Below, in pieces: positions 10,371-20,200 of a stretch of 32,581 nt of DNA; the stretch's first letter is position 1; every line of letters begins with the position of its first letter. The notes beneath the pieces are model-generated. The model was given only the letters and a program-made list of their open reading frames with translations. It was not told where the DNA came from and ran no database searches. This DNA comes from Lingula anatina (Eukaryota; Brachiopoda; Lingulata; Lingulida; Lingulidae): positions 219,732 through 252,312 of the forward strand of contig NW_019775535.1 of assembly GCF_001039355.2 (NCBI RefSeq). The letters run 5' to 3'. The translations under genes were made by a program, and so were the position numbers.

Positions 10371-12177
10371 GTGTTTGTCTTTACTTTTAAGGGAGAAAAC
10401 CACCAAGGGAAAAAACTGGAGAATTCAATCCAATCAGATCCTCTGACATTTGGTCTAGTGCTACCATGAACTTCGGTTTTGGGCAAAAAGCCCTGTCAAC
10501 TGTTAAGGGACTGTCTGCTTTAAGAGTTTATGGATTAGTTAAGCACAGAGAAAAGGACATGAAAACTGGTCAAGCTGCCTTACAATTCACAGTACCAAAT
10601 ATACACTTGGATTTTACTTCTCTTCCAATATACAACTGACACAAGACAAAAACCCTTGTGAAAACTCTTCCTCTGAGAATTTCTTCACGGATTCTCTGGC
10701 ATTCATTCTTATATCCATTCTCTCCTGTGGTGTGAGGTTGAATATGGTTTCCATTGCATCTGCATAACTGGTAATATCACTGGCCAAAAACCCTGTTTTT
10801 GTCCCCTTTCTGTCCACTACAATATCCATCTTTGGTCCACCAGAGTTGTGAGCAAGAACTATGGTGCCTGCTGCCATAATTTCTACCACTCCTGGAATAG
10901 AAAAAATAAACCAAATGGTAAAAATCTATGTAGCTACAAGAACTCTTGTTTCTGTAGTATTCTTTTGTATTAATGAAACACTTCACTCTCTTCAGTGTAT
11001 CAGATTCTCAATCTTTTGGGTCCCCTTAATATAACATTTAACAATAGTTCATAAATCAGGCTATAACAAGAACATATGCTAATTTTGTAAAACTAAGCAA
11101 TGAACAGTAAATTTTCAAAAATAGCATTTTACTAATTATTCATTTATCAAAAAATATAAATTGGCTAAAACAGTTGGCAAGGTATTTGACTTTTTTTTAT
11201 TTGCAATGTAACCAATCACTTTACAAAAGCTTTTATATGGCAACAAGTTGATTTAAATGATGTCTATCTACTTCTTTATCAGATAAAGGANTGGGGTGTT
11301 TGTCTTTACTTTTAAGGGAGAAAACCACCAAGGGAAAAAACTGGAGAATTCAATCCAATCAGATCCTCTGACATTTGGTCTAGTGCTACCATGAACTTCG
11401 GTTTTGGGCAAAAAGCCCTGTCAACTGTTAAGGGACTGTCTGCTTTAAGAGTTCATGGATTAGTTAAGCACAGAGAAAAGGACGTGAAAACTGGTCAAGC
11501 TGCCTTACAATTCACAGTACCAAATATACACTTGGATTTTACTTCTCTTCCAATATACAACTGACACAAGACAAAAACCCTTGTGAAAACTCTTCCTCTG
11601 AGAATTTCTTCACAGATTCTCTGGCATTCATTCTTATCTCCATCCTCTCCTGTGGTGTGAGGTTGAATATGGTTTCCATTGCATCTGCATAACTGGTAAT
11701 ATCACTGGCCAAAAACCCTGTTTTTGTCCCCTTTCTGTCCACTACAATATCCATCTTTGGTCCACCAGAGTTGTGAGCAAGGACTATGGTGCCTGCTGCC
11801 ATAATTTCTACCACTCCTGGAATGGGAAAAATTTAACAAAAAAAGGTAAAAAATCTATGTAGCTATCACAGCTTTTGTTCCTGTAGTATTCTTTTGTATT
11901 AATTTAATGAAACTCTTCATGGTCTCCAATGTTTTCTCAAGATTCTCAAGCTTCTGAGTCCCTTTAATATAATATTTAACATCATTTCATAAATCAGGCT
12001 ATAACAAGAACATAAACCGACTATTGTTGTAAAAACAGAGCAATGAGCAGAAAATTTTCAAAAATGGCCTTTCACTTATTATTCATTAATCAAAAAATAT
12101 AATCTGGCTAAAACAAAAAATTGTTAAAGTTAGCACGGTTTTAAATTTTTTATTTGCCATGAAATCAAGATAAAGGA
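10367..12177. repeat. N-separated duplicate covering the ALG11 last exon: 10367-11290 and 11292-12177
   Basis: TGGGGTGTTTGTCTTTAC starts both copies. The offset is a constant 925 through the exon, so there are no indels there, and only a few substitutions. The intron parts are clearly homologous but carry indels and many substitutions. Copy 1 ends at the N with ATAAAGGA, and the same bases at 12170-12177 in copy 2 continue into unique ALG11 intron. Allelic contigs placed side by side explain this best. Confidence 0.85.
10614..10891 (-). CDS. ALG11: duplicate of ALG11 last coding exon (probable allele)
   Basis: The same exon as 11539-11816, preceded on the minus strand by an intact TTCCAG acceptor and ending in a stop at 10614. 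The translation differs by one residue (RMDIRM here, RMEIRM in the other copy). It could be a second, alternatively spliced terminal exon, but the adjacent N and allele-like divergence argue for an assembly duplicate. Confidence 0.6.
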
Positions 12178-14399
12178 AAATTAATTCAGGAAAATTGTCA
12201 TCAGAAATATCAACACAACATAATCATCCACATGAATTGCTTAACAAAAATGCCCTTTTGTTTTGGTGTTTTCTTACCAATTCCAAAGTGTTCATTCCAC
12301 ATAGTGTGTAGGCCTATAGTGGCATGGTGCAGTTGCTTCTTAAGTTCCTCAAATGACACATTCAGCAAAAACTCCACACTGTCTTCCAACCCAAGATCCT
12401 TAACTGTGACTCTGAGCTCCTCTACTCTTGCAACATCCCCAGCATTGCGACAGCTGCCAATCAAAATCAATTTATATTGTGAGATTTCCTGGTTGGATTT
12501 TTTCTTAAGAAATTCATGGAATGACCTGAGTTGTAAATCGTGGTCTTTTTCTGGCCTAAACTGAGCTATTGAAACTATGGTGTGTGTTGTCCTTTGGGAG
12601 TCCTCCTCCTTGAGAGGGAGTTTCAAAAATTCTTCCACATCACACGGTGGGTACACGATGCTCGTCTTTGAAGCAGCCCTCCACAAGTGTAAAATATGCC
12701 CTAAAGTCCACGAAGAATTGACCATGATAACATCTGACCTTTTTCCAGCCACCCCATAGGCAAAGGCAAACATGTGATAGTACACCAACTTAAAGAAGCT
12801 GAGCACAGGGTTTTTTGATATCACCCTCCTGTTGTTATAGCTCTCCGTCCTCTGGGCCACTCTCTCTAACATGTCATTACTAATGGTGGGATAATGGACA
12901 TAGCACCCAGTTTGACAGCCTCCAATGTACTTAAACAGTGGTATGGTGAAGGCATATCCCATAGTGTCAATGTAGACATCTGGGACCAGCTTACACAGTG
13001 CCTCCCAGCCTAAGAAGACTGAGCCCATGCTTTGTCCTAGCAATGTGAAATAAGGCCATGTTTTAGCCTCAACCCAGTCCCGCCTTGTAAGGTACACAAA
13101 CTCTACAGGTCTCGACACTTTGATGTTAAAACGCTGCCATGCTTTCTGTAATATTTCTTCACCTGTAAGATATGACATTAAAAAAAATAAAATTATCATG
13201 TTTATAATGTGCTCCATAAGCTTTAAGTTATCATGAGAAAACATTTTACAATAAAATATCATGGCTGGAATGAAGAAAAAAAAAAACTAGGTCTTGTTTC
13301 ATTCTTTCATAATTTCACCTAATTTGGACAATATTTAATGTTCCACATGCCTTTAAAATTTTCAAATAACTTCAAATGATATCTAAAAGCAAACAGTAAA
13401 ACAAGCCTTCTATACAGATTACCTGTTGCATCTTGGTCTCCAGTGTACACTACACACTGCACAGCTGGGTATCTGAAATACAGAAAACACAACAATTACA
13501 TTCACTGTGCAGGCTTCTGGTTAACTATCAGCTCAGTGTAAAATTCTGTTAATTTCCCCCAATTACCTTCCATTAAAATCCCTCATTTCAGCAATAAGGA
13601 ATACTACAGTTGATATGTAGCCTCCTATTAAGGGTTGAATCTAACTTTGCTAATGGCAATACACCATGACATCTGGGTTATTACCTGATCAATACATATA
13701 CAATACATGTGATGCTTTCCAGACAAACCATAAAATAATGATCGATACAGACAACATAATTAAACATAATTAAAAATGTTTTGGTTCAGGTTGGTGAATT
13801 ATAGAACCACTGGTGTAGAATAAAAGATATCTGGGATTTGTTTTCCTAAGGGTCATCACAATAGCCTGAGCATGTTGTTAAATTCTGCTTTTAGTCGAAT
13901 AACTTTTTTTAAGACTAATCAGATAAAAATTAGAAAAGCATAAATAATAAGACACATTTCATGCATATTGATAAATACACTGTGCATGTCAAGTTGAACC
14001 CTGTCAAAGTGTCGCTCACTTCAAATTGTCACCACGTGATACTGATGACAACTCAAAATCATTTCACCTGAGGAAGGTCTGGTGATAAAGTTAAAACAAT
14101 GTGATCTCTATTTCAACCTAAGATCCATTATTAGAGTTTTTTATTTTTATTACTTTTGTCACTCACTTTTTTTGCAAGGCTTTGATGGCACACCACAAAA
14201 CCCTCTCCCCTCCACCACCAGCATTGCAATATGGATGAAAAAATCCCACGACAACAGAGCCTGGGTCCTGACGAAGATGTGGCAATTGATTCTTCTTCTT
14301 GTGCCTAATGTATAATCTGAGTGTTAGGAGTACGCCTACCACTAGCAGCAAAATAGCAGCAGCTCCCTGAAGTGCTGCGGTTATTATGGAGGCCAGCAT
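11539..14399 (-). CDS. ALG11: ALG11 GDP-Man:Man3GlcNAc2-PP-dolichol alpha-1,2-mannosyltransferase
   Basis: ALG11 adds the fourth and fifth mannoses, both alpha-1,2-linked, to the dolichol-linked oligosaccharide on the cytosolic face of the ER in N-glycosylation. Coding exons on the minus strand are 14399-14167, 13472-13423, 13162-12278 and 11816-11539. All junctions are GT..AG with matching phases, giving 481 residues (human about 492). Residues about 5-32 form an N-terminal membrane anchor. The glycine-rich [11 protein letters not shown] follows near residue 60. The GT-B core has [27 protein letters not shown] and QFRPEKDH. The GT4 E-x7-E motif (EHFGIGVVE) spans the exon 3/4 junction. The C-terminal part [13 protein letters not shown] matches the family closely. 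It lies head-to-head with ATP7. The only oddity is the second copy of the last exon. Confidence 0.95.
12278..13162 (-). CDS. ALG11: ALG11 coding exon 3 (glycosyltransferase core)
   Basis: An 885-base exon between a TCTTACAG acceptor and a GTAAGA donor (12277-12272). It encodes most of the GT-B fold, from [16 protein letters not shown] to MWNEHFGIG. The open frame continuing to 12210 and 13262 is intron read-through. Confidence 0.93.
13423..13472 (-). CDS. ALG11: ALG11 coding exon 2 (50 bases)
   Basis: A small exon encoding [16 protein letters not shown] between split codons on both sides. It has ATTTCAG before it and GTAATC after it on the minus strand. It is required to keep the frame between exons 1 and 3 and matches the family at VVYTGD. 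Confidence 0.9.
13473..14166 (-). other. ALG11: ALG11 intron 1
   Basis: The intron lies between coding exons 1 and 2. No repeats, RNA genes or other exons are recognised in it. Confidence 0.85.
14167..14399 (-). CDS. ALG11: ALG11 coding exon 1 (membrane anchor)
   Basis: It starts at ATG 14399-14397 and ends before GTGAGTG (14166-14160). It encodes the hydrophobic anchor ([20 protein letters not shown]), then the basic RHKKK and the start of the catalytic region. TTTTCCAG at 14408 just upstream suggests a 5' UTR intron. Confidence 0.9.
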
Positions 14400-14407
14400 T
14401 CTGCAAC

Positions 14408-14682
14408 CTGGAAAATATTCACTTGTCTATGTGATATCCAAATCACTTACTCTATTTCTAATTAATATCTATAACAAATTACTCAGTGGGAAATATGACA
14501 ACAAAGTTGCAGACTTCATTAAACTAAATTAAGCAATACTTCAGTTCCAGAGAACAAGGGAGGGGGGCTTTTAGACCTAATATTAGTACAGTACATAAAG
14601 AAGTACAGTTTCACTGTGCAAGTAGTAAATCTGTGGAATAGCCTCCCAGACCAAGTGATGAATGCTTAGCAGAAAATTCTTT

Positions 14683-14736
<54 letters not shown>

Positions 14737-15125
14737 AGAGAGGGGGGCGAGGACAGGTGCTCTATAATTACAAAGAGTTTCGAGACTCTGAGTGACAGAA
14801 GTCACAGCAGAAACCTAAACTCACAAATTCTGTAGTCTGACAAAGAGGACCTGTCGGGGTCCTGTCTCGAAAACTACCATAAATTAATTAACTCATACAC
14901 GTACTAAATGAGAACTACAATAGTACAGTACAGTACGGGGCGGTACCTGTAGCATCCAACCTGCTTGTCCCACTTCTTCCAGACCAAATAGCACTATTTT
15001 GCCGGCCTCCAGTATTGTAAGCACCCCTCTTCCCCACTAAACTTCCTCCCTATCAGGTTATATTGACAATCATAATTCTAACTCAGATGCGATCCAAGTT
15101 TCGTCATTCCTTCACAGTAACTCAC
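14408..15125 (-). other. putative ALG11 5' UTR intron with (GA)n microsatellite
   Basis: On the minus strand CTAGCTG|GTGAGTTA (donor at 15125-15124) faces TTTTCCAG (acceptor at 14409-14408), which would join a non-coding first exon to the ATG exon. This is inferred from splice consensus alone. The interval has a perfect GA run at 14684-14729 and no coding signal. The 64-codon reverse frame at 14611-14805 is that microsatellite. Confidence 0.45.
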
Positions 15126-15498
15126 CAGCTAGCGGAAGTGCCGACCTCAATGTTGATAACCGTAAGGGAAAATCCGTGTATCATATATTTACAAACTATG
15201 AATGGGAAAATTTAAACTGAGAAACTCTACACTTAACAACTTTTGTTCATTTTTAGTTATGCATCATCATTCTGGTAAAACGCGATCATATTTGATAACA
15301 AGGAAGTATCTGTATCCCTTTCGCTCCTCATTCATGACATTTTTCAACTAACCGGAAGAAATGCGCTGACCCAGTTTTAGGTCTACATCCTTTTGCTGTT
15401 TATTCATACTGCATATGGTTTACAGGGACGAATGTTGTATGTGGAAAGCAGAAATGCTGAATTTCAATTCCAACTTGGATTAAACCTAACTTTATCAG
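15126..15498. promoter_or_regulatory. candidate ALG11/ATP7 bidirectional promoter
   Basis: The putative minus-strand donor (15125) and a plus-strand donor TTTATCAG|GTAAAC (15498/15499) face outward from this interval, so both transcripts could start here. It contains two ETS-type GGAA cores (GCGGAAGTG near 15132, CCGGAAG near 15352). These are common in TATA-less divergent promoters. No metal-response element core (TGCRCNC) was seen in it. This is inference from motif arrangement. Confidence 0.4.
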
Positions 15499-15707
15499 GT
15501 AAACAGAATTGAAAATTCCATCTGTACACGGCTTAAGAATTGACCTATTTCAATTTCTAGACATTGGTTTGTAATTTGTTTCGAAAATTTGACTAAAAAA
15601 ATATCAGCAAGTCATCTCTGTATTTTATTTTAAAGATAGGGTCGTTTTTATAAGACGCCGTTTTACTTTTGTGTGAGATGTTTCTAGGCCTGTTTTCTTT
15701 GTCTGGT

Positions 15708-15727
15708 TGTGTGTGTGTGTGTGTGTC

Positions 15728-15760
<33 letters not shown>

Positions 15761-15771
15761 CGAGAGAGAGG
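15708..15771. repeat. (TG)n(AG)n compound microsatellite
   Basis: A TG run with one CG interruption is followed by an AG run. It is repeated at 17240-17303 in the duplicate. Short frames here encode only Cys-Val or Thr-His runs. Confidence 0.9.
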
Positions 15772-15883
15772 AGGAAAGGGCCTTTTTTGTAGAGTTAGGA
15801 AGGGAGGGGAGGTTAGACAGTAGTGGATCAAGGGTGGTCTCTTGGCTGTCACCTTGATTGGTTAAACAACCTGGTTAAAGGGA

Positions 15884-16000
15884 TGTCAGCTCTTCATTTT
15901 GGCTTGAAAAGGGACACAAAACAGTTTTCCATGGGGTAAACAATAATTTTCTGACACTTTCAAATGGTAAATAAATGCGTTAATTGTGACTTCAAAGTGA
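15884..16000. repeat. dispersed repeat, copies at 15884, 17416 and 20590
   Basis: CTCTTCATTTTGGC...GGGGTAAACAATAATTTTCT...TCAAATGGTAAATAAATGC resembles 20590-20690 (CTCTTCGTTTCGGC...GGAGTAAACAACAATTTTCC...CCAATGGTTAATGAATCC). The 17416 copy is the assembly duplicate. The element type is unknown. Confidence 0.55.
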
Positions 16001-16628
16001 ATAGGTGTGGCAAAACACCGGAGAGATGTCTTGCATGTGTCTTATATATTCAAAATTGTGAAACATGTCTGAATAGCAGCTGGGGTAGCACTAGCAATTT
16101 TTTCGCTCAGCCAAATCACCACTTTTTTTGTCAATTTGTTATCAAAATGGTTTTAATTTGACGAAAATAAGTCAAATCAAGCCCTTTTTCTTTAGATTAA
16201 TTAAGTTTTAGCATTTGGCTAAATTGGCGAGTGTTAGCACTACCGCAGAGGAGGCTCTTTTAATAGGATGAATATGGATAATTTTCAAATCATATTTCTG
16301 ATAAGACTGTTTTAGATGCATGTAGGCAGAGACGAAATGTAAGTGGTTGTTGTTATAAAAATGTATTAGGGGTAGGGCGTGATTTAAGATAAAAAATAAT
16401 ATTATATAGTTTAAAACCTACCCTTGATGCTTTGAAATCTCAGTGTAATAGAAAAAGAAGATTATTATAATTGTGCAGTGTGTGTGTTTGTGTGAATGAG
16501 AGAGAAAAAAAGAGAGAGAAGGAGAAAGAGAGAAAGAAAGAGAGCGGGGGGATTGTGTTGCTGGACTCTAAAAAAAGTAAATAACAAGTAAATAACAAAA
16601 ATGTTAATTTTGTTTTTTAAGAAGCAAG

Positions 16629-16733
16629 ATGATGAGTGAAGCAGTGATCAGTATCCAAGGCATGACTTGCCAGTCTTGTGTGAAAAATATAGAAGTGAAC
16701 ATGGCAGCATTTCCTGGAATATCCACAATTGAG
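16629..16733 (+). CDS. ATP7: ATP7 first coding exon (HMA1, N half), copy 1
   Basis: [20 protein letters not shown] begins the protein. The exon is preceded by TTTTTTAAG (ending 16621) and followed by GTATCG, and joins 23045 in phase 0. If AAG at 16621 is the acceptor, splicing both copies in series would read AAG CAA GAT GAT GAG TGA, an immediate stop. The two copies therefore cannot be consecutive coding exons in that arrangement. Confidence 0.85.
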
Positions 16734-17259
16734 GTATCGTATATCAAGTATAATTATATCAATTTTGAATTCTATCTAAAAGTGGGTATATATTGCACAT
16801 AAGCTAACATGTAGTATTTGTTATAGAGGTTAGTTATTTTATTATTATTTCATTGTTATGTTAAAAATTAAGTAAGCAGACTGCCATTACTGTTGATCTA
16901 AAAGTAGAAAAATGCATTTGTTGTAAATCGTTGTTAACTTACAAGGAGTCATATGTATGCAGGTTTGCTTGTATTTTTGTCATTAGCAGTGTTGTTTCAG
17001 GCCTGTTTCACTTTCACTTTGAATGATCATGATAACTAATAGTAAATGATAACTAGTAAACGCTTTTTACTAGTACTATATTGCTCTTGTTACAAAGCCT
17101 AGTCTTATGCTGAACATTGTTGAGTTCAAAGAGCAGTGAAGGAGCAATGGTCCAAAAAAGAGAGACATGTCCCCGCATTTGAAAATGATGATAAGTTGTC
17201 AGATTTTACCTCTGTGCTGGTTTTGAAATGCAGGAGANTTGTGTGTGTGTGTGTGTGTC

Positions 17260-17292
<33 letters not shown>

Positions 17293-20200
17293 CGAGAGAG
17301 AGGAGGAAAGGGCCTTTTTTGTAGAGTTAGGAAGGGAGGGGAGGTTAGACAGTAGTGGATCAAGGGTGGTCTCTTGGCTGTCACCTTGATTGGTTAAACA
17401 ACCTGGTTAAAGGGATGTCAGCTCTTCATTTTGGCTTGAAAAGGGACACAAAACAGTTTTCCATGGGGTAAACAATAATTTTCTGACACTTTCAAATGGT
17501 AAATAAATGCGTTAATTGTGACTTCAAAGTGAATAGGTGTGGCAAAACACCGGAGAGATGTCTTGCATGTGTCTTATATATTCAAAATTGTGAAACATGT
17601 CTGAATAGCAGCTGGGGTAGCACTAGCAATTTTTTCGCTCAGCCAAATCACCACTTTTTTTGTCAATTTGTTATCAAAATGGTTTTAATTTGACGAAAAT
17701 AAGTCAAATCAAGCCCTTTTTCTTTAGATTAATTAAGTTTTAGCATTTGGCTAAATTGGCGAGTGTTAGCACTACCGCAGAGGAGGCTCTTTTAATAGGA
17801 TGAATATGGATAATTTTCAAATCATATTTCTGATAAGACTGTTTTAGATGCATGTAGGCAGAGACGAAATGTAAGTGGTTGTTGTTATAAAAATGTATTA
17901 GGGGTAGGGCGTGATTTAAGATAAAAAATAATATTATATAGTTTAAAACCTACCCTTGATGCTTTGAAATCTCAGTGTAATAGAAAAAGAAGATTATTAT
18001 AATTGTGCAGTGTGTGTGTTTGTGTGAATGAGAGAGAAAAAAAGAGAGAGAAGGAGAAAGAGAGAAAGAAAGAGAGCGGGGGGATTGTGTTGCTGGACTC
18101 TAAAAAAAGTAAATAACAAGTAAATAACAAAAATGTTAATTTTGTTTTTTAAGAAGCAAGATGATGAGTGAAGCAGTGATCAGTATCCAAGGCATGACTT
18201 GCCAGTCTTGTGTGAAAAATATAGAAGTGAACATGGCAGCATTTCCTGGAATATCCACAATTGAGGTATCGTATATCAAGTATAATTATATCAATTTTGA
18301 ATTCTATCTAAAAGTGGGTATATATTGCACATAAGCTAACATGTAGTATTTGTTATAGAGGTTAGTTATTTTATTATTATTTCATTGTTATGTTAAAAAT
18401 TAAGTAAGCAGACTGCCATTACTGTTGATCTAAAAGTAGAAAAATGCATTTGTTGTAAATCGTTGTTAACTTACAAGGAGTCATATGTATGCAGGTTTGC
18501 TTGTATTTTTGTCATTAGCAGTGTTGTTTCAGGCCTGTTTCACTTTCACTTTGAATGATCATGATAACTAATAGTAAATGATAACTAGTAAACGCTTTTT
18601 ACTAGTACTATATTGCTCTTGTTACAAAGCCTAGTCTTATGCTGAACATTGTTGAGTTCAAAGAGCAGTGAAGGAGCAATGGTCCAAAAAAGAGAGACAT
18701 GTCCCCGCATTTGAAAATGATGATAAGTTGTCAGATTTTACCTCTGTGCTGGTTTTGAAATGCAGGAGAAGGCACTCTTGGGTTGTTTACAAGTAAACAG
18801 AAATTCCATTTAAATTGGAAAGCAGACTATCTTGGGTAATCATTGACCATAGGACAAAAGTTGGACCAATTTTCAATTGAAATTAATAAAGGGTAAATTC
18901 ACACACAGCTGTCTCTATGCAATCCCTGTATGCAATCTAGACCCAGTATTCTCATGACGATGTGCTTAATCAAGAATGAAATTGTCTGTCCCGTATTTCA
19001 AACAACATAATGCAGGAAGGACGATAAAGCTTTGAATTGCCCTGCTGACGACAGGTTGCCCTCATTTATGGGTTTGACGCAATTCAGTCTTTTAAGTGTG
19101 ACTTAAGCGCTTGGGTTGGCTGACTATCTCGCTTATCTTGTTATGCCCTCAGGTTTTTGAGTGTCTCTCTCATTTTATTGTATATATGGGCAAATATTGT
19201 CAGAAGCATCTGACCTTGTTTTAAGCACATACTTAGGCATTTTATGATGCCAAATTTAAGTCGTTTTATTTCCAAAGTCAAGATATCTGTGACTTTTAAC
19301 ACATGTAAGACAAACTGGTCCACTTCTTGACCTCTCACGCTGTACCCAGCACTGTTTTCAAACATTTACAACTGGTCTCAAACCTTTTTAGCAAAGTTAG
19401 TTGGTGATAAAAATACCTTAATTTGGAAGTTGAAACAATATATTTTGAAACAGCTACTAGTAGATTTTTTTGTAAAGAATGAAAAAAAAAAAAAGAATGA
19501 AACGTAGGTGTTTCAAAAAACTTGTTTCAAAGTGATTCTCATTAACAAACTTTTAAATGGATTCAGGATCTAGGGACCATGGATGATTATCGCATTAATG
19601 TGATAGAAAGTGGTCTTTTAAAACATATTTAATATTTGTGCCATGTTTAAGGAACTTAATTATATGTTGTCTCTCAGTGAACATTCCCACCTGCTACTTG
19701 TTCACTGTACTGGTCTCACGTCATGTGGATGACAACGTATAATCTTCCTCCTGTATTTAGACTAAAAAACAGGGTAGTTTAAAGGGTTGCTGAATGCAGC
19801 TTTGCACTTCTTATCCTCGCTGTAGAAGAATATAGATGGATCTATAGATATTGCTATCACGATATGACCATGACCGGTAACGTCTACAGCTGGAAAGATA
19901 TGGACCAGATAGAAGGCCAGTATCTTATATACTATCTTATATTCTGTGTCAGTTCAGAAAAAGACATTGGCTAGACAGTACGTGTTGGTGTCGTCAGATA
20001 GGATTTACAGTGGGAAAGGCTTAACAAATGTTTTAGTTCAAGTATTTAAACTTTGTGTGGAAATATAACAACTGCGTGTATGCAGTCAAAGGTGAAAGGA
20101 GGAAACGGTTCAGCATATGGAGGACTTCAGAGAATTACTTTAGGTAAACTGTGTGATAAGTTCGCATATTGGTAGATGTACTAGTACATTCATTCAATGT

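Larger units (their letters stand above)
15707..18769. repeat. N-separated identical duplicate carrying ATP7 first coding exon: 15707-17237 and 17239-18769
   Basis: Both copies are 1531 bases. The offset of 1532 is constant throughout, including across microsatellites, and I saw no substitutions in the stretches compared. Copy 2 starts right after the N at 17238, inside a (TG)n tract. Copy 1 stops at the N with GCAGGAGA, and copy 2 continues past that point into unique intron. This is the signature of an unmerged contig overlap. The 65-codon frame at 15964-16161 and 17496-17693 shows no protein family and is probably chance. Confidence 0.9.

Noticed and set aside
10614-11816. Mutually exclusive terminal exons of ALG11
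   Set aside because: The N at 11291 and the contig-overlap pattern make side-by-side alleles a simpler explanation; kept as an alternative.
15964-16161. Cys-rich 65-codon frame, also at 17496-17693
   Set aside because: No recognisable domain, overlaps a dispersed repeat, and the second copy is only the assembly duplicate.
14400-16628. Metal-response elements controlling ATP7
   Set aside because: No convincing TGCRCNC core was found between the two genes.
19141-19365. 74-codon reverse-strand frame in ATP7 intron 1
   Set aside because: No recognised domain and no supporting signals; could be part of an unidentified repeat.
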